Shown here piece by piece: positions 1 to 7,170 of a stretch of 14,802 nt of DNA. Source of the DNA: Sedimentisphaerales bacterium. Lineage in GTDB: Bacteria; Planctomycetota; Phycisphaerae; Sedimentisphaerales; SG8-4. Every line of letters begins with the position of its first letter. Position 1 is the first letter of the stretch. The position numbers were made by a program, and so were the translations under genes. Under the pieces are notes generated by a model, which saw only the letters and a list, made by a program, of their open reading frames with translations, searched no databases and was not told the DNA's origin. Location of the stretch: the NCBI GenBank assembly GCA_016928975.1, contig JAFGJR010000156.1, positions 1 through 14,802 on the forward strand. Direction: 5' to 3'.

Positions 1-1
1 C

Positions 2-475
2 ATGAAGCGTCGCATGGCGGGCTGGAGTCTCGACTTCCTGATGCAAGTCCTTACCGGAAAAGGAACTTAGTGTGCGCTGGCCCTGGGTTTCGACCAGGCA
101 CCCGATTTCGTCGTGCCGGATGAGTTCGCCCCGATGGTGGTGATCGAGGCCAAGGTGGCTGAGGACGACGGCACCGCGCGGGACAAGGTGACCCGAATTC
201 AGCACCTGGACGAGTTGAGGCGGCAAGGCCAGCCACCGGGCAATGTCAAGTTCGAGGTCGTAGCCTGCATTGGAGGCCGGGGGTTCGGCGTCCGCCGCGA
301 GGACATGAAGAAGCTGCTTCTCGCGACGCGTGGAAAGGTGTTCACGCTGAAGAACCTGGACCGGCTGGTGGATAATACGGCCCTCGCCCAGTTCAGGAGG
401 CGGGAAGCGCCACCACCGCCAGCACTATTCGAGGAGCCTGAAGGCGGAGAGGACTCTGTGTCAGAAGAACTGTGA
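2..475 (+). pseudogene. Type II restriction endonuclease remnant (PD-(D/E)xK), interrupted by an in-frame TAG
   Basis: One frame is open from the left edge to the TGA at 473-475 except for a single amber codon at 68-70. The 22 codons before it (from ATG at 2) and the codons after it read as one continuous protein. After the stop comes a PD-(D/E)xK-like signature: Pro-Asp at 101-106, then VVIEAK with Glu at 146-148 and Lys at 152-154. Restarting at GTG 113 gives 120 residues but loses the Pro-Asp, so a restart product probably lacks a complete active site. A DNA methyltransferase begins 87 nt downstream on the same strand, the usual restriction-modification arrangement. The nuclease family is inferred from the motif and the neighbour; I do not know its recognition sequence. 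A sequencing error at 68-70, or truncation at the window edge, could mimic the lesion. The gene may begin further left. Confidence 0.6.
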
Positions 476-550
476 GTGGTGTCCCACGCATTTGGTGGGA
501 CGGAATCACGCTGCATATTGGCTGAAATGCGCGCCACTATGGCCAAACAT

Positions 551-559
551 AAGGAAGGA
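551..559 (+). promoter_or_regulatory. Ribosome binding site that sets the methyltransferase start
   Basis: AAGGAAGGA ends 3 nt before ATG 563. It favours this start over the in-frame GTG at 476, whose extra 29 codons show no conserved-looking sequence. Confidence 0.6.
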
Positions 560-562
560 ACT

Positions 563-1897
563 ATGCCCGCTCATACGCTGATGAGGTCGACTCGCTCTCG
601 TGCCGACGATCTGTTGCCCTTGTATAAGGGGTCATTTATTGACGTGCTCTTCGGGGAGAAGTACCAGTTGCTGCCACAGGTTTCGCAGCGCTACGAGATC
701 GACTTGGCGTACGGGGAGACGCAGAGCCTTTCCGATGAGGAATTGGTGATCCGGTCGGCATATCTACACAAGGTCCACAACCAAGTGACCCACCATTACC
801 ACATTTGCCAGCGTCGCCCGGTGCAGGTGGACCCGGATCTCAAGCACCGCCAGAACTTCTTCGATGCTAATGCGTACGGCGTCGGCTACGCGACACATGG
901 GCTCTTCCCCTACCGCGGGAAATTCCATCCCCAGATGATCAAGGGAATCATGAACATCATTGGCCTCAAGCCTGGTGATACAGTGCTCGACCCGATGGCT
1001 GGCTGCGGCACAACGATGATCGAAGCGAGCATCATCGGAATTAATAGCATCGGCGTGGAACTCAGTCCGTTCGCGTGCCTGATGGCGAGGGCGAAACTTG
1101 CCGGACTCCACATGGATTGCAGCGGTTTTGTGAAGTTGGTGGAGCTAGCAGACAATATCTACGCACATTTCGACCGGCAAGCACAGGCAGTGGGATCGCT
1201 TTTCGACAATACAACGAACAATGGCGCGTCGATCCATCTAAAGGAGCTGGAGGGGAGCGCAGCTCGAAAGGAACTCGTCCTTCTCGCGTTCTTGGATACG
1301 ATGGGATACGCGACCCGCCGTAAGACCAAGAACGCTAAGCAACTATTCCCCACAGTCCTGGGTCGCTATCTGGCAGCCGTGGAGCAGTTCAACCTCGTGC
1401 GAGAGGAACTTGGATTGGTGCTGGGCAAGAGCCAGGTGGTTTGCGGCGATGCTCGGAAGCTGGATGTTCCAGATGGATCGATTGACGCGGTCATATTCTC
1501 ACCGCCCTACTCGTTCGCAATCGACTACGTTGCCAACGACGATCTGCAACTCCGGTATCTGGGACTTGACCCGGCGGCACTGTCGGCTCGGATGGTGGGC
1601 CTAGTTGGCGCCAACGGGCGCACGGTCGCTGACCGGATTCGTAATCGCGTGGCACAGTATTTTGAGGATATGAATACGATCATCAGCGAGTGCGCAAGGG
1701 TGATGAGACGCGGGGCCTGCTGCGTGATCGTGATTGGTTCCAACACGAACCAAACCGGTGGTGTTCGTCTGGAGTTGAAGATGATTGAATTCGCCCAGGC
1801 GCACGGAATGCCGCTCCACAAGCACATTACGCGCGAAATCGAGGGAATCCGCAACACGATGCGGGACGAGCACATCCTTATTTTCCGCAAGTCATGA
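563..1897 (+). CDS. DNA methyltransferase (N6-adenine/N4-cytosine amino-MTase fold)
   Basis: This 444-residue protein has the hallmarks of an exocyclic amino DNA methyltransferase using S-adenosylmethionine. A motif X-like HPQM is at residues 122-125. The SAM-binding motif I, DPMAGCGTT, is at 143-151, followed by GVELSPFA. The catalytic motif IV, SPPY, is at 313-316. SPPY is commoner in N4-cytosine enzymes, whereas N6-adenine enzymes usually have DPPY, but the sequence alone does not settle the base. The order X, I, long insert, IV differs from the common beta class, where IV precedes X and I; the roughly 150 residues between I and IV may hold the target-recognition region. It lies 87 nt after a broken restriction endonuclease and probably forms a restriction-modification pair now reduced to modification only. 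The start is set by the AAGGAAGGA ribosome binding site. Confidence 0.85.
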   Translation: MPAHTLMRSTRSRADDLLPLYKGSFIDVLFGEKYQLLPQVSQRYEIDLAYGETQSLSDEELVIRSAYLHKVHNQVTHHYHICQRRPVQVDPDLKHRQNFFDANAYGVGYATHGLFPYRGKFHPQMIKGIMNIIGLKPGDTVLDPMAGCGTTMIEASIIGINSIGVELSPFACLMARAKLAGLHMDCSGFVKLVELADNIYAHFDRQAQAVGSLFDNTTNNGASIHLKELEGSAARKELVLLAFLDTMGYATRRKTKNAKQLFPTVLGRYLAAVEQFNLVREELGLVLGKSQVVCGDARKLDVPDGSIDAVIFSPPYSFAIDYVANDDLQLRYLGLDPAALSARMVGLVGANGRTVADRIRNRVAQYFEDMNTIISECARVMRRGACCVIVIGSNTNQTGGVRLELKMIEFAQAHGMPLHKHITREIEGIRNTMRDEHILIFRKS

Positions 1898-2009
1898 CGA
1901 GCGGCGCCGAGGCCCTGCGGTTGAGAGCGACTGTCATCGGCGTCTTGCGTGGCATCACGGCGTTGTAGCAAGCCGGTGTGGGCAACGGTTTGGCATAGTG
2001 GAGTGATGA

Positions 2010-3173
2010 ATGGGAGAAACGAAGCGGTTGTATTTCCTTGACAACCTACGGATCGGGCTGACGATCCTGGTGATCGCCCATCACGTGGGCCAGGCATACG
2101 GCCCGACCGGCGGCTCATGGCCGATCCAGGAACCGGCGCGGGCGGCGATCCTCGGACCGTTCTTCACGGTGAACCGCTCCTTCTTCATGAGCCTGTTCTT
2201 TCTGATCTCCGGCTACCTCATGGTGATGTCCTACGACCGCAACCGGCCGGGGACTTTCATCAAGAGCCGGCTCTTGCGCTTGGGCGTGCCGCTCGTGCTG
2301 TTCTTCGTCCTGGTCATCCCCCTTCAGCAATACCTGTGTCACTGCCGCACCGGCGATCTTGGCGGCATGGGATTCTGGACGTACTACACAGTTCATTACT
2401 TCGGAGGCGGTGAGCGCCCGGCAAACTGGAACGGACCGGCCTGGCCGGAGATGACCTTCGGACATCTGTGGTACGTCGAGCACCTGCTGATCTTCAGCCT
2501 CTGCTACGCCGCCCTGCGCCTCGTGTGGCGACGCCGGCCGCGGGAAAGCCCCACGGTGGCCAGGACACCCGGGCATCTGACGATCGTGCTCTTTGCCCTG
2601 GCGCTGGCCGTCGCGTCGGGCACAGTCCGGATCTGGCACCCCATCGATAAGTGGATTGGCTTCCTCGGCTTTATCCAGGTGGCTTTTGCCGACGTGCCTC
2701 GCGATCTGAGCTTCTTCATCGTCGGCGCGATCGCCTATCGCCGGGGATGGTTCCTGAGTGTGTCCAAAACGATGGGATGGGTCTGGCTGTCGATCGGCGT
2801 CACCCTCGCGGTCCTGTGGTATGTCTTCTCCTTGGGGAAGCTGTGGCCGGTGTTTCACATCACTCGTGCGAGCATGTGGTTCATCTACCCCGTGTGGGAG
2901 GCGTTGTTGTGCTGCGGGATATGCCTCGGCTCCCTCGTGCTGTTTCGCGAGCGACTCAACTTCCAGGGCCGGGTAGGCAGGGCGCTGGCCGAGAATCAGT
3001 ACGCCGCGTATCTGTTCCATGTGCCCGTGGTCGTCTCACTACAGGCACTGGTGGTTGCCTATGCTTGGTCGCCGTTCGCGAAATTCGCCCTGGTGACGGC
3101 CGTGGGCGTCGTGCTGACGTTCCTGCTCAGCGCCGTGATCCGGACCCCGGCGCCCGTCAGGAAAATCCTATAG
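2010..3173 (+). CDS. Acyltransferase family 3 (OpgC/OafA-like) integral membrane protein
   Basis: This 387-residue polytopic membrane protein begins with the family signature FLDNLR followed by a membrane segment carrying the His-His pair at residues 24-25, which is thought to be catalytic in acyltransferase-3 enzymes. FGHLWYVEHLL in the middle and YLFHVPVVV near the C-terminus are also typical. About ten hydrophobic segments are visible. Family members transfer acetyl or succinyl groups to exported glycans, O-antigens or membrane-derived oligosaccharides at the cytoplasmic membrane; the substrate here is unknown. The start is supported by GGAG at 2000-2003, 6 nt upstream. It is separated by 112 nt from the methyltransferase and does not obviously share its function. 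The stop codon lies at the left boundary of a palindromic element, which may have altered the last residue. Confidence 0.85.
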   Translation: MGETKRLYFLDNLRIGLTILVIAHHVGQAYGPTGGSWPIQEPARAAILGPFFTVNRSFFMSLFFLISGYLMVMSYDRNRPGTFIKSRLLRLGVPLVLFFVLVIPLQQYLCHCRTGDLGGMGFWTYYTVHYFGGGERPANWNGPAWPEMTFGHLWYVEHLLIFSLCYAALRLVWRRRPRESPTVARTPGHLTIVLFALALAVASGTVRIWHPIDKWIGFLGFIQVAFADVPRDLSFFIVGAIAYRRGWFLSVSKTMGWVWLSIGVTLAVLWYVFSLGKLWPVFHITRASMWFIYPVWEALLCCGICLGSLVLFRERLNFQGRVGRALAENQYAAYLFHVPVVVSLQALVVAYAWSPFAKFALVTAVGVVLTFLLSAVIRTPAPVRKIL

Positions 3174-3204
3174 CGGACTTCTGCAAAATGCACATTGGGC
3201 CTAC

Positions 3205-3247
3205 TTTGGGAAGGAGAAATCTCGTTTCTCGATTTCTCCTTCCCAAA
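3205..3247. repeat. Inner perfect hairpin 1 of the nested-palindrome element
   Basis: TTTGGGAAGGAGAAATC at 3205-3221 is exactly complementary to 3231-3247, giving a 17-bp stem and a 9-nt loop. Confidence 0.85.
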
Positions 3248-3281
3248 CTGTAGCTGTAGAACAGACAACAACGCGCGCCAG

Positions 3282-3320
3282 TTCTTCAAGGAAATCGAAG
3301 AATAAGATTTCCTTGAAGAA
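3282..3320. repeat. Inner perfect hairpin 2 of the nested-palindrome element
   Basis: TTCTTCAAGGAAATC at 3282-3296 is exactly complementary to 3306-3320, giving a 15-bp stem and a 9-nt loop. Its core (AAGGAAATC) resembles that of hairpin 1 (AAGGAGAAATC), so the two may be diverged copies. Confidence 0.85.
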
Positions 3321-3358
3321 TATAGGCCCAACGTGCATCTTGCAGGAGTCCAGTCCTA

Positions 3359-3553
3359 TTATAGCTTCCAGGCCCTGGCAAACGCCTTGAAGCTGCGATC
3401 GTAGGTCCGCTCCGCGTCGTCCGGGAAGCAGCACGCCGGCAGTTCCCGGGAGGACAGGTGATAGCTCAGACACTGGCAGCAGATTCCCTTGCGGTCGCAT
3501 CCGGGGTAAGAGCAATTGCAGTCCTTCATGTTCTTGGCCTTCTGGCATTCCAT
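3359..3553 (-). CDS. Small Cys-rich DUF6485-type protein
   Basis: This 64-residue protein begins MECQKAKNMKDCNCSYPGC and carries nine cysteines, at residues 3, 12, 14, 19, 25, 26, 28, 41 and 42. The arrangement C-x-C, C, C-C-x-C, C-C, followed by a conserved-looking ERTYDRS segment, matches my recollection of the DUF6485 family of short cytosolic proteins. It probably binds a metal ion or small cluster, but no function is established. The length is normal for the family. GAGGAG on the minus strand (plus 3565-3570) lies 11 nt before the ATG, slightly far but acceptable. The gene converges on the acyltransferase gene, with the palindromic element between them ending 7 nt from its stop codon. 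Confidence 0.75.
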   Translation of the reverse strand: MECQKAKNMKDCNCSYPGCDRKGICCQCLSYHLSSRELPACCFPDDAERTYDRSFKAFARAWKL

Positions 3554-3612
3554 AGGGCGATTATCTCCTCATGGATTAGACTTCTCTAAGCGGATTGGCT
3601 AAGGAAGACCCT

Positions 3613-3641
3613 ACTGTAACACGCTGCTCGTGGAAATGCAA
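3613..3641 (-). promoter_or_regulatory. Possible sigma70-type promoter for the DUF6485-type gene
   Basis: On the minus strand TTGCAT (plus 3636-3641) and TACAGT (plus 3613-3618) are separated by 17 nt, about 60 nt before the start codon. The boxes match consensus only partly (3 of 6 and 4 of 6). Confidence 0.25.
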
Positions 3642-3706
3642 AGGCCAGCCTGTCGCGTCCAGGACAAACGCATCTCAAGTGCTGGTGGGAGCGGGACGTA
3701 GCCGAT

Positions 3707-3749
3707 GATTCGGAGAGGCCGTGCCACGGATGGCACGCCCATCCGAATC
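3707..3749 (+). promoter_or_regulatory. Two-tier hairpin upstream of a small ORF
   Basis: GATTCGGA (3707-3714) pairs with TCCGAATC (3742-3749). Inside, CGTGCCA (3720-3726) pairs with TGGCACG (3731-3737) around a CGGA loop. The stem ends 6 nt before AGGAG at 3756-3760, so it could be a leader structure controlling the next ORF. No T-tract follows, which argues against an intrinsic terminator. Confidence 0.4.
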
Positions 3750-3767
3750 CCTTGCAGGAGACTACAG

Positions 3768-3932
3768 ATGGCTGCGTCGATCTGGGAGCATTTCTTACCG
3801 GATCCCCGCGTGGATCGCACCGAGTTGCAGAAGCTGCAAGGTATCCTGGTCATCGTTCTGGGGAACCTCGATCCGCATCCGGCAGCCGACCGGTCGCTGG
3901 TGAATCTGGTCCGTTATGCCCAAGGACACTGA
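3768..3932 (+). CDS. Small hypothetical ORF (54 residues)
   Basis: I do not recognise this ORF. It starts at ATG 3768, 7 nt after AGGAG (3756-3760), and encodes a short acidic peptide with a hydrophobic middle (LQGILVIVLGNL, about residues 23-34) and no cysteines. A strong hairpin sits directly upstream. It converges on the receptor gene, whose stop lies 61 nt further on. The ribosome binding site and the hairpin are the only support. With no visible homology it may be a chance ORF or the remains of a longer gene. Confidence 0.3.
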   Translation: MAASIWEHFLPDPRVDRTELQKLQGILVIVLGNLDPHPAADRSLVNLVRYAQGH

Positions 3933-3992
3933 GAGAGTTCCCGTTCGCGTTTGACAGGTACGCGCGGCGCTTCGATCGTGGACGGGTCCGGA

Positions 3993-6542
3993 CTATCGTG
4001 GCACGGGCGCCACCGGCCAGGCGAGCACGATCGTGACCTCCTGAACCTCCCGGTCGGACAGTGACGTCTCAAAGCCGGCGAGGGTGATGTTCTTGCCTTT
4101 GTAAAGGATCGACTGCACCACCAGGTCGCTGGTCTTGGGGTTGAAGTTCACAAAGGTCAAGCCAGGCAGCAGCCCCTCGATGAGGAATGTGCTGGGGGTG
4201 GGGAAGTTCATTTCCTCGCCGTGGTAGTCTCCGGATCCGCCGACAAAGAAGACCTTCTTCTTCTCGGCGACGCTGTACCGGTTGGCACTGCCAGACCATG
4301 ACGGGCCCTGGGCATCCGGATTGGAGGAGTGATAGGCGCCGCCGTGGATCGACCAGGTGAATTCGACGGGCTTGCCGGCCGTGTCGACGAACTTGCCGTG
4401 GATCGTGATGCCGGGCTTGAGCGACAGATCGAGGCGGGTTTCCTTCGTCTCGTTGCCGATCGTCAGGAGCTGTCGCGTTCGGACGAACCCAAACGGCTTG
4501 GCGTCGACATGGACCAGAAGCTCGCCCGGGCTTACTGTGTCCAGGCGGTAGTGACCCTGGGCGTCCGTATAGGTCGTGATCTGGTCGAAGAGCAGGTCGG
4601 TGTGATGGACGACCACCAGGGCCTTCTCGATGGGACTGCCCGTGCTCTCGTCGGTGATCGTACCCTCCAGGGAGTACTCTCCGTGTCGTTGCAGGCGGAT
4701 GTCCACATTCTTGGCGGCAGGGCTCTTGTCAAAGGAGATCACCGTCGCCTTGTTTCGGTCCAGGGTTCCCGGATGGTAGCAGGGCGGATAGTACTCGTCC
4801 TTGTTCTCGGACCGGTAGTCTAGCGCCGCGACATATGTCGGTCGTGCATCCAGCCCGTCGAGCGCATACGACCCATCGGGTCCCACGGAGGTCTGGGCGA
4901 CGTTGGTGAACCGCCCGGCGAGACCCTCAGCCACGCCCGCCTGCCAGGCTGTGACCCAGAGCGTTCCCAGGCTCGGAGGATTGCCGGCTTCGTCCAGCAC
5001 CTTGCCGGAGATGGTGTAGGCAGGTGCGGCTTTGAGCACGATGTTTGTTCGATGCTCGGCCTCTCCGAGTGTGAATGTCAGGAGATTACCCATTTTGCCT
5101 TCCGGATTGTAGGAGACGTCCTGGTAGCCTGCCGTGTGAGTGGTTCGCAGGACATACTGGCCGCCGGCGATGTCCTTGAAGAGGAACGAGCCGTCGCTGG
5201 CCACGCGGATGAAGATGGCATCGTGTGTGTCCGCGCTGAACAGATAGACGCTGGCGTGCGGGATCGGCTCGCCGGAGTCGGCGTCGATCACGCGTCCGGC
5301 GAGCGAAGAGTCTCCATTGGGTCGTCGCTCGCTGGGACCGAGGGTCTCTTCCTGTGGTCGGAAGGAGGCGTCGTTTGAGTCTGTGGCGCCGGTGAGGATC
5401 GTGGCGGCCGACAGGGCTGTCGGGATGTCGGGATTCGGCCTGGCCCCCAGGCGGATCGTGCCCAGTGCGGCAAAGCAGAGCACGAAACTCAACGCGCATG
5501 TCCAGGCAGATCGGCGCGTCATGTGGGTGATGCGGCTGTGTTGCGGATCGAGCAGACTGCGGACGCGCGAGAGCAGTCCGCCTTCAAACAACGCGACGGT
5601 CGGCATATGTCTGGTCTTCATAAGTATTCGCTCCCCAATACCTGAAAGTAATAGCATGTAGTCGTCGATGGAGACACCTTTCGCGAGGACCCAGTTGTCG
5701 CAGATTCGCTCGCGCTCGTGGGTCAGTTGCCGGCTGGCGACCCAGACGAGCCAGTGGAAGAAGAACACGCCTTCGAGCAGGCGCTGAAAGAGATTGACCC
5801 AGCCGTCCCGCCGGTCGATGTGCGCCCGTTCGTGGGTGAGGATCATGCGCAGGTCGTTGGCGGAGGCGTCCTGGTACATTCGCCGTGGCAGCAGAACGAC
5901 CGGCCGCAGGACTCCCAGGCACACCGGTCCCGGCGCTTGATCGGTCAGCCGGACCTCAAGGCAGTGGCCGGCCAGGTCCTCGGCCAGCTTGCCCGGCTCG
6001 ATGGGCGTTGCGCAGCGACGGATGCTCCGCAGTTGCACCCACCCGACGACCAGCCGCACGAGCATAAACGCGAATCCCGCGAGCCACACCCCGGCGAGTA
6101 TGGGCTTCCAGAAGATCGTGATTGCTCGTGCAGCGGGGCCGTGGAGTGGCTCACTCCGAACCGGTCCGAGCTCTGACTCTTGACCCGATGGGGCATCAGA
6201 AGCGTGATTTCTGATGTTTGATTTTTGATCTTTGATTTCCCAAGGGGCCTCGCTCGCTTGGAGTCGCTGTGGCGGCACTTGGGGAGCGTATGGAGTCTCC
6301 GTCACCTGCGGCTGGGCCGGCAGGACCGGCAGCCTGAGCTTCGGGCCGTGCAGCCAGATCGCTGGCAACGCGACCGTGCCGATCAGGCAGTAGAGCCAGA
6401 TCGTGTGTCGATAGACGGGCGCCCGCAGACGGGTGGTCTGGATGATCAGCCACGCCAGCGGCACGAGGATGGCGGCAGCCACCGACCCGACGAGCAGGTA
6501 CCGAACCGCCGCATCCGCTGAGGTACTGACTATCTCATTCAT
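3993..6542 (-). CDS. BlaR1/MecR1-type M56 peptidase receptor with C-terminal carboxypeptidase-regulatory-like repeats
   Basis: This 849-residue membrane protein combines a zinc metallopeptidase with a large C-terminal region. Hydrophobic segments lie at about residues 14-36, 46-64 and 141-166. The zinc motif HERAH is at 237-241. HERERICDNW at 275-284 supplies the downstream Glu and the conserved Cys-Asp of M56 enzymes. A last membrane segment lies at about 346-365. Beyond it are four beta-sandwich units of the carboxypeptidase-regulatory-like type, beginning near residues 412, 508, 622 and 711 (for example LAGRVIDADSGEPIPHASV). Classical BlaR1 has a penicillin-binding sensor in this position; here it is replaced, so the signal is probably not a beta-lactam. 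By analogy, activation would lead to removal of the adjacent BlaI-like repressor. The start overlaps the end of blaI by 8 nt, indicating coupled translation. The linker at about residues 99-113 is encoded by an AT-rich dispersed repeat. Confidence 0.85.
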   Translation of the reverse strand: MNEIVSTSADAAVRYLLVGSVAAAILVPLAWLIIQTTRLRAPVYRHTIWLYCLIGTVALPAIWLHGPKLRLPVLPAQPQVTETPYAPQVPPQRLQASEAPWEIKDQKSNIRNHASDAPSGQESELGPVRSEPLHGPAARAITIFWKPILAGVWLAGFAFMLVRLVVGWVQLRSIRRCATPIEPGKLAEDLAGHCLEVRLTDQAPGPVCLGVLRPVVLLPRRMYQDASANDLRMILTHERAHIDRRDGWVNLFQRLLEGVFFFHWLVWVASRQLTHERERICDNWVLAKGVSIDDYMLLLSGIGERILMKTRHMPTVALFEGGLLSRVRSLLDPQHSRITHMTRRSAWTCALSFVLCFAALGTIRLGARPNPDIPTALSAATILTGATDSNDASFRPQEETLGPSERRPNGDSSLAGRVIDADSGEPIPHASVYLFSADTHDAIFIRVASDGSFLFKDIAGGQYVLRTTHTAGYQDVSYNPEGKMGNLLTFTLGEAEHRTNIVLKAAPAYTISGKVLDEAGNPPSLGTLWVTAWQAGVAEGLAGRFTNVAQTSVGPDGSYALDGLDARPTYVAALDYRSENKDEYYPPCYHPGTLDRNKATVISFDKSPAAKNVDIRLQRHGEYSLEGTITDESTGSPIEKALVVVHHTDLLFDQITTYTDAQGHYRLDTVSPGELLVHVDAKPFGFVRTRQLLTIGNETKETRLDLSLKPGITIHGKFVDTAGKPVEFTWSIHGGAYHSSNPDAQGPSWSGSANRYSVAEKKKVFFVGGSGDYHGEEMNFPTPSTFLIEGLLPGLTFVNFNPKTSDLVVQSILYKGKNITLAGFETSLSDREVQEVTIVLAWPVAPVPR
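6205..6247. repeat. AT-rich dispersed repeat translated within the receptor gene
   Basis: A run of GATTT/TTTGAT units in an otherwise GC-rich gene, ending in CAAGGGG, closely resembles the right arm of the leuA-leuC repeat at 12262-12301 (TGATGTTTGA core, AAGGGG end). It keeps the receptor frame open and encodes a Lys/Asn/Gln-rich stretch (EIKDQKSNIRNHA) in the Pro-rich linker between membrane segments two and three. Confidence 0.6.
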
Positions 6543-6927
6543 GGGCCTTCTTCCTTTCCGCTATCAGCTTCCGAATCTCTCGCAATTCATCTTCGGTGAC
6601 GTGATTCTGTTCCACGAGACTGCCGACCAGCAGGGAGGGCGAGCCCTCGAAAACGCGTTCGAGCAGGTCGCCCAGCAGGCTGTGGCGGGCTGCCTGGCGG
6701 CTGATTGTGGCCCGGTAGACGTAGGTGCGGTCGGCCACGTCATGCTCCAGGTAGCCCTTGGCTTCGAGCTTTCGCATCATGGTCAGGATGGTGCTGTAGG
6801 CGGGTTTGCGGCCCCGTGAGAGCGCCTCCTTCACGTCGTGGACGGTCGCGGCCCCCTTGTCCCACACGACGCTCATGATCTGCAACTCCAGCCGGCCGAG
6901 CCGGATGTCTGACGCCTTCTTCGGCAT
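6535..6927 (-). CDS. blaI: BlaI/MecI/CopY-family transcriptional repressor
   Basis: This 130-residue protein has the BlaI winged-helix fold. RLGRLELQIMSVVW near the N-terminus is followed by the recognition region (KPAYSTILTMMRKLEAKGYL) and the wing (RTYVYRA). The C-terminal half, from about residue 75 (LLGDLLERVFEGSPSLLVGSL), is the dimerisation and cleavage region of the family. The start is ATG 6927, because AAGGAG on the minus strand lies 6 nt upstream. An in-frame TTG at 6942 would place that ribosome binding site inside the gene. It overlaps the M56 receptor gene by 8 nt, the standard repressor-receptor operon. It probably represses its own operon through the dyads over its promoter; other targets are unknown. 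The symbol denotes the family, not a beta-lactamase regulon. Confidence 0.88.
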   Translation of the reverse strand: MPKKASDIRLGRLELQIMSVVWDKGAATVHDVKEALSRGRKPAYSTILTMMRKLEAKGYLEHDVADRTYVYRATISRQAARHSLLGDLLERVFEGSPSLLVGSLVEQNHVTEDELREIRKLIAERKKAHE

Positions 6928-6960
6928 GAGATACTCCTTCAATCACCTTGCATTATGATA

Positions 6961-6991
6961 GTAATATTACCACGGTAGTAGATGAAGTCAA
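6961..6991 (-). promoter_or_regulatory. Candidate autoregulated promoter and BlaI-type operator
   Basis: On the minus strand TTGACT (plus 6986-6991) and TAATAT (plus 6964-6969) are 16 nt apart. The perfect dyad GTAATATTAC (6961-6970) covers the -10 box and a TACC/GGTA dyad (6968-6977) lies in the spacer, so a dimeric repressor bound there would block polymerase. The location is 34 nt or more before the blaI start. The dyads are seen; BlaI binding is inferred. Confidence 0.45.
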
Positions 6992-7170
6992 TAGAAAAAT
7001 CCGGGCAGGCGAAAGTTTTTTTTCGGGTGTTCCTTGCCTTGCTCGTCGTCGTCTCCTCTGACACGCGGAGCCCGGGCGAGTTTTGCGTTGCCGGTTTCCC
7101 CTCGTTTGTGTAAGACTGTGAGCACGTGACGGCCAGGGTGTGTTCTCTTTGTGCTTTGGAGTCCTGAACG

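Larger units (their letters stand above)
3173..3353. mobile_element. Nested-palindrome element, MITE-like, between convergent genes
   Basis: Outer arms at 3175-3203 and 3323-3351 are inverted copies matching at 26 of 29 positions. They enclose two perfect hairpins with 9-nt loops (3205-3247 and 3282-3320) and a 34-nt spacer. The whole can fold into a three-stem structure on either strand. There is no ORF inside. Flanking TCCTAT copies at 3166-3171 and 3354-3359 look like a target-site duplication if the element spans 3173-3353. It fills the gap between two convergent genes almost exactly, so it could also act as a bidirectional transcription barrier, although no T-tract follows either stem. 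I cannot assign it to an insertion-sequence family. Confidence 0.6.
3554..3992. other. Sparse intergenic stretch between the DUF6485-type gene and the receptor gene
   Basis: This 439-nt stretch holds a possible promoter for the minus-strand gene on its left, a strong hairpin at 3707-3749, and a 54-codon ORF at 3768-3932 with a good ribosome binding site. Nothing else convincing was seen. Confidence 0.5.

Noticed and set aside
476..562. GTG start at 476 extending the methyltransferase by 29 codons
   Set aside because: There is no ribosome binding site and no family-like sequence, while ATG 563 has AAGGAAGGA just upstream.
7011..7026. T-run at 7016-7023 as an intrinsic terminator
   Set aside because: No stable GC-rich stem precedes it, and no plus-strand gene lies just upstream.
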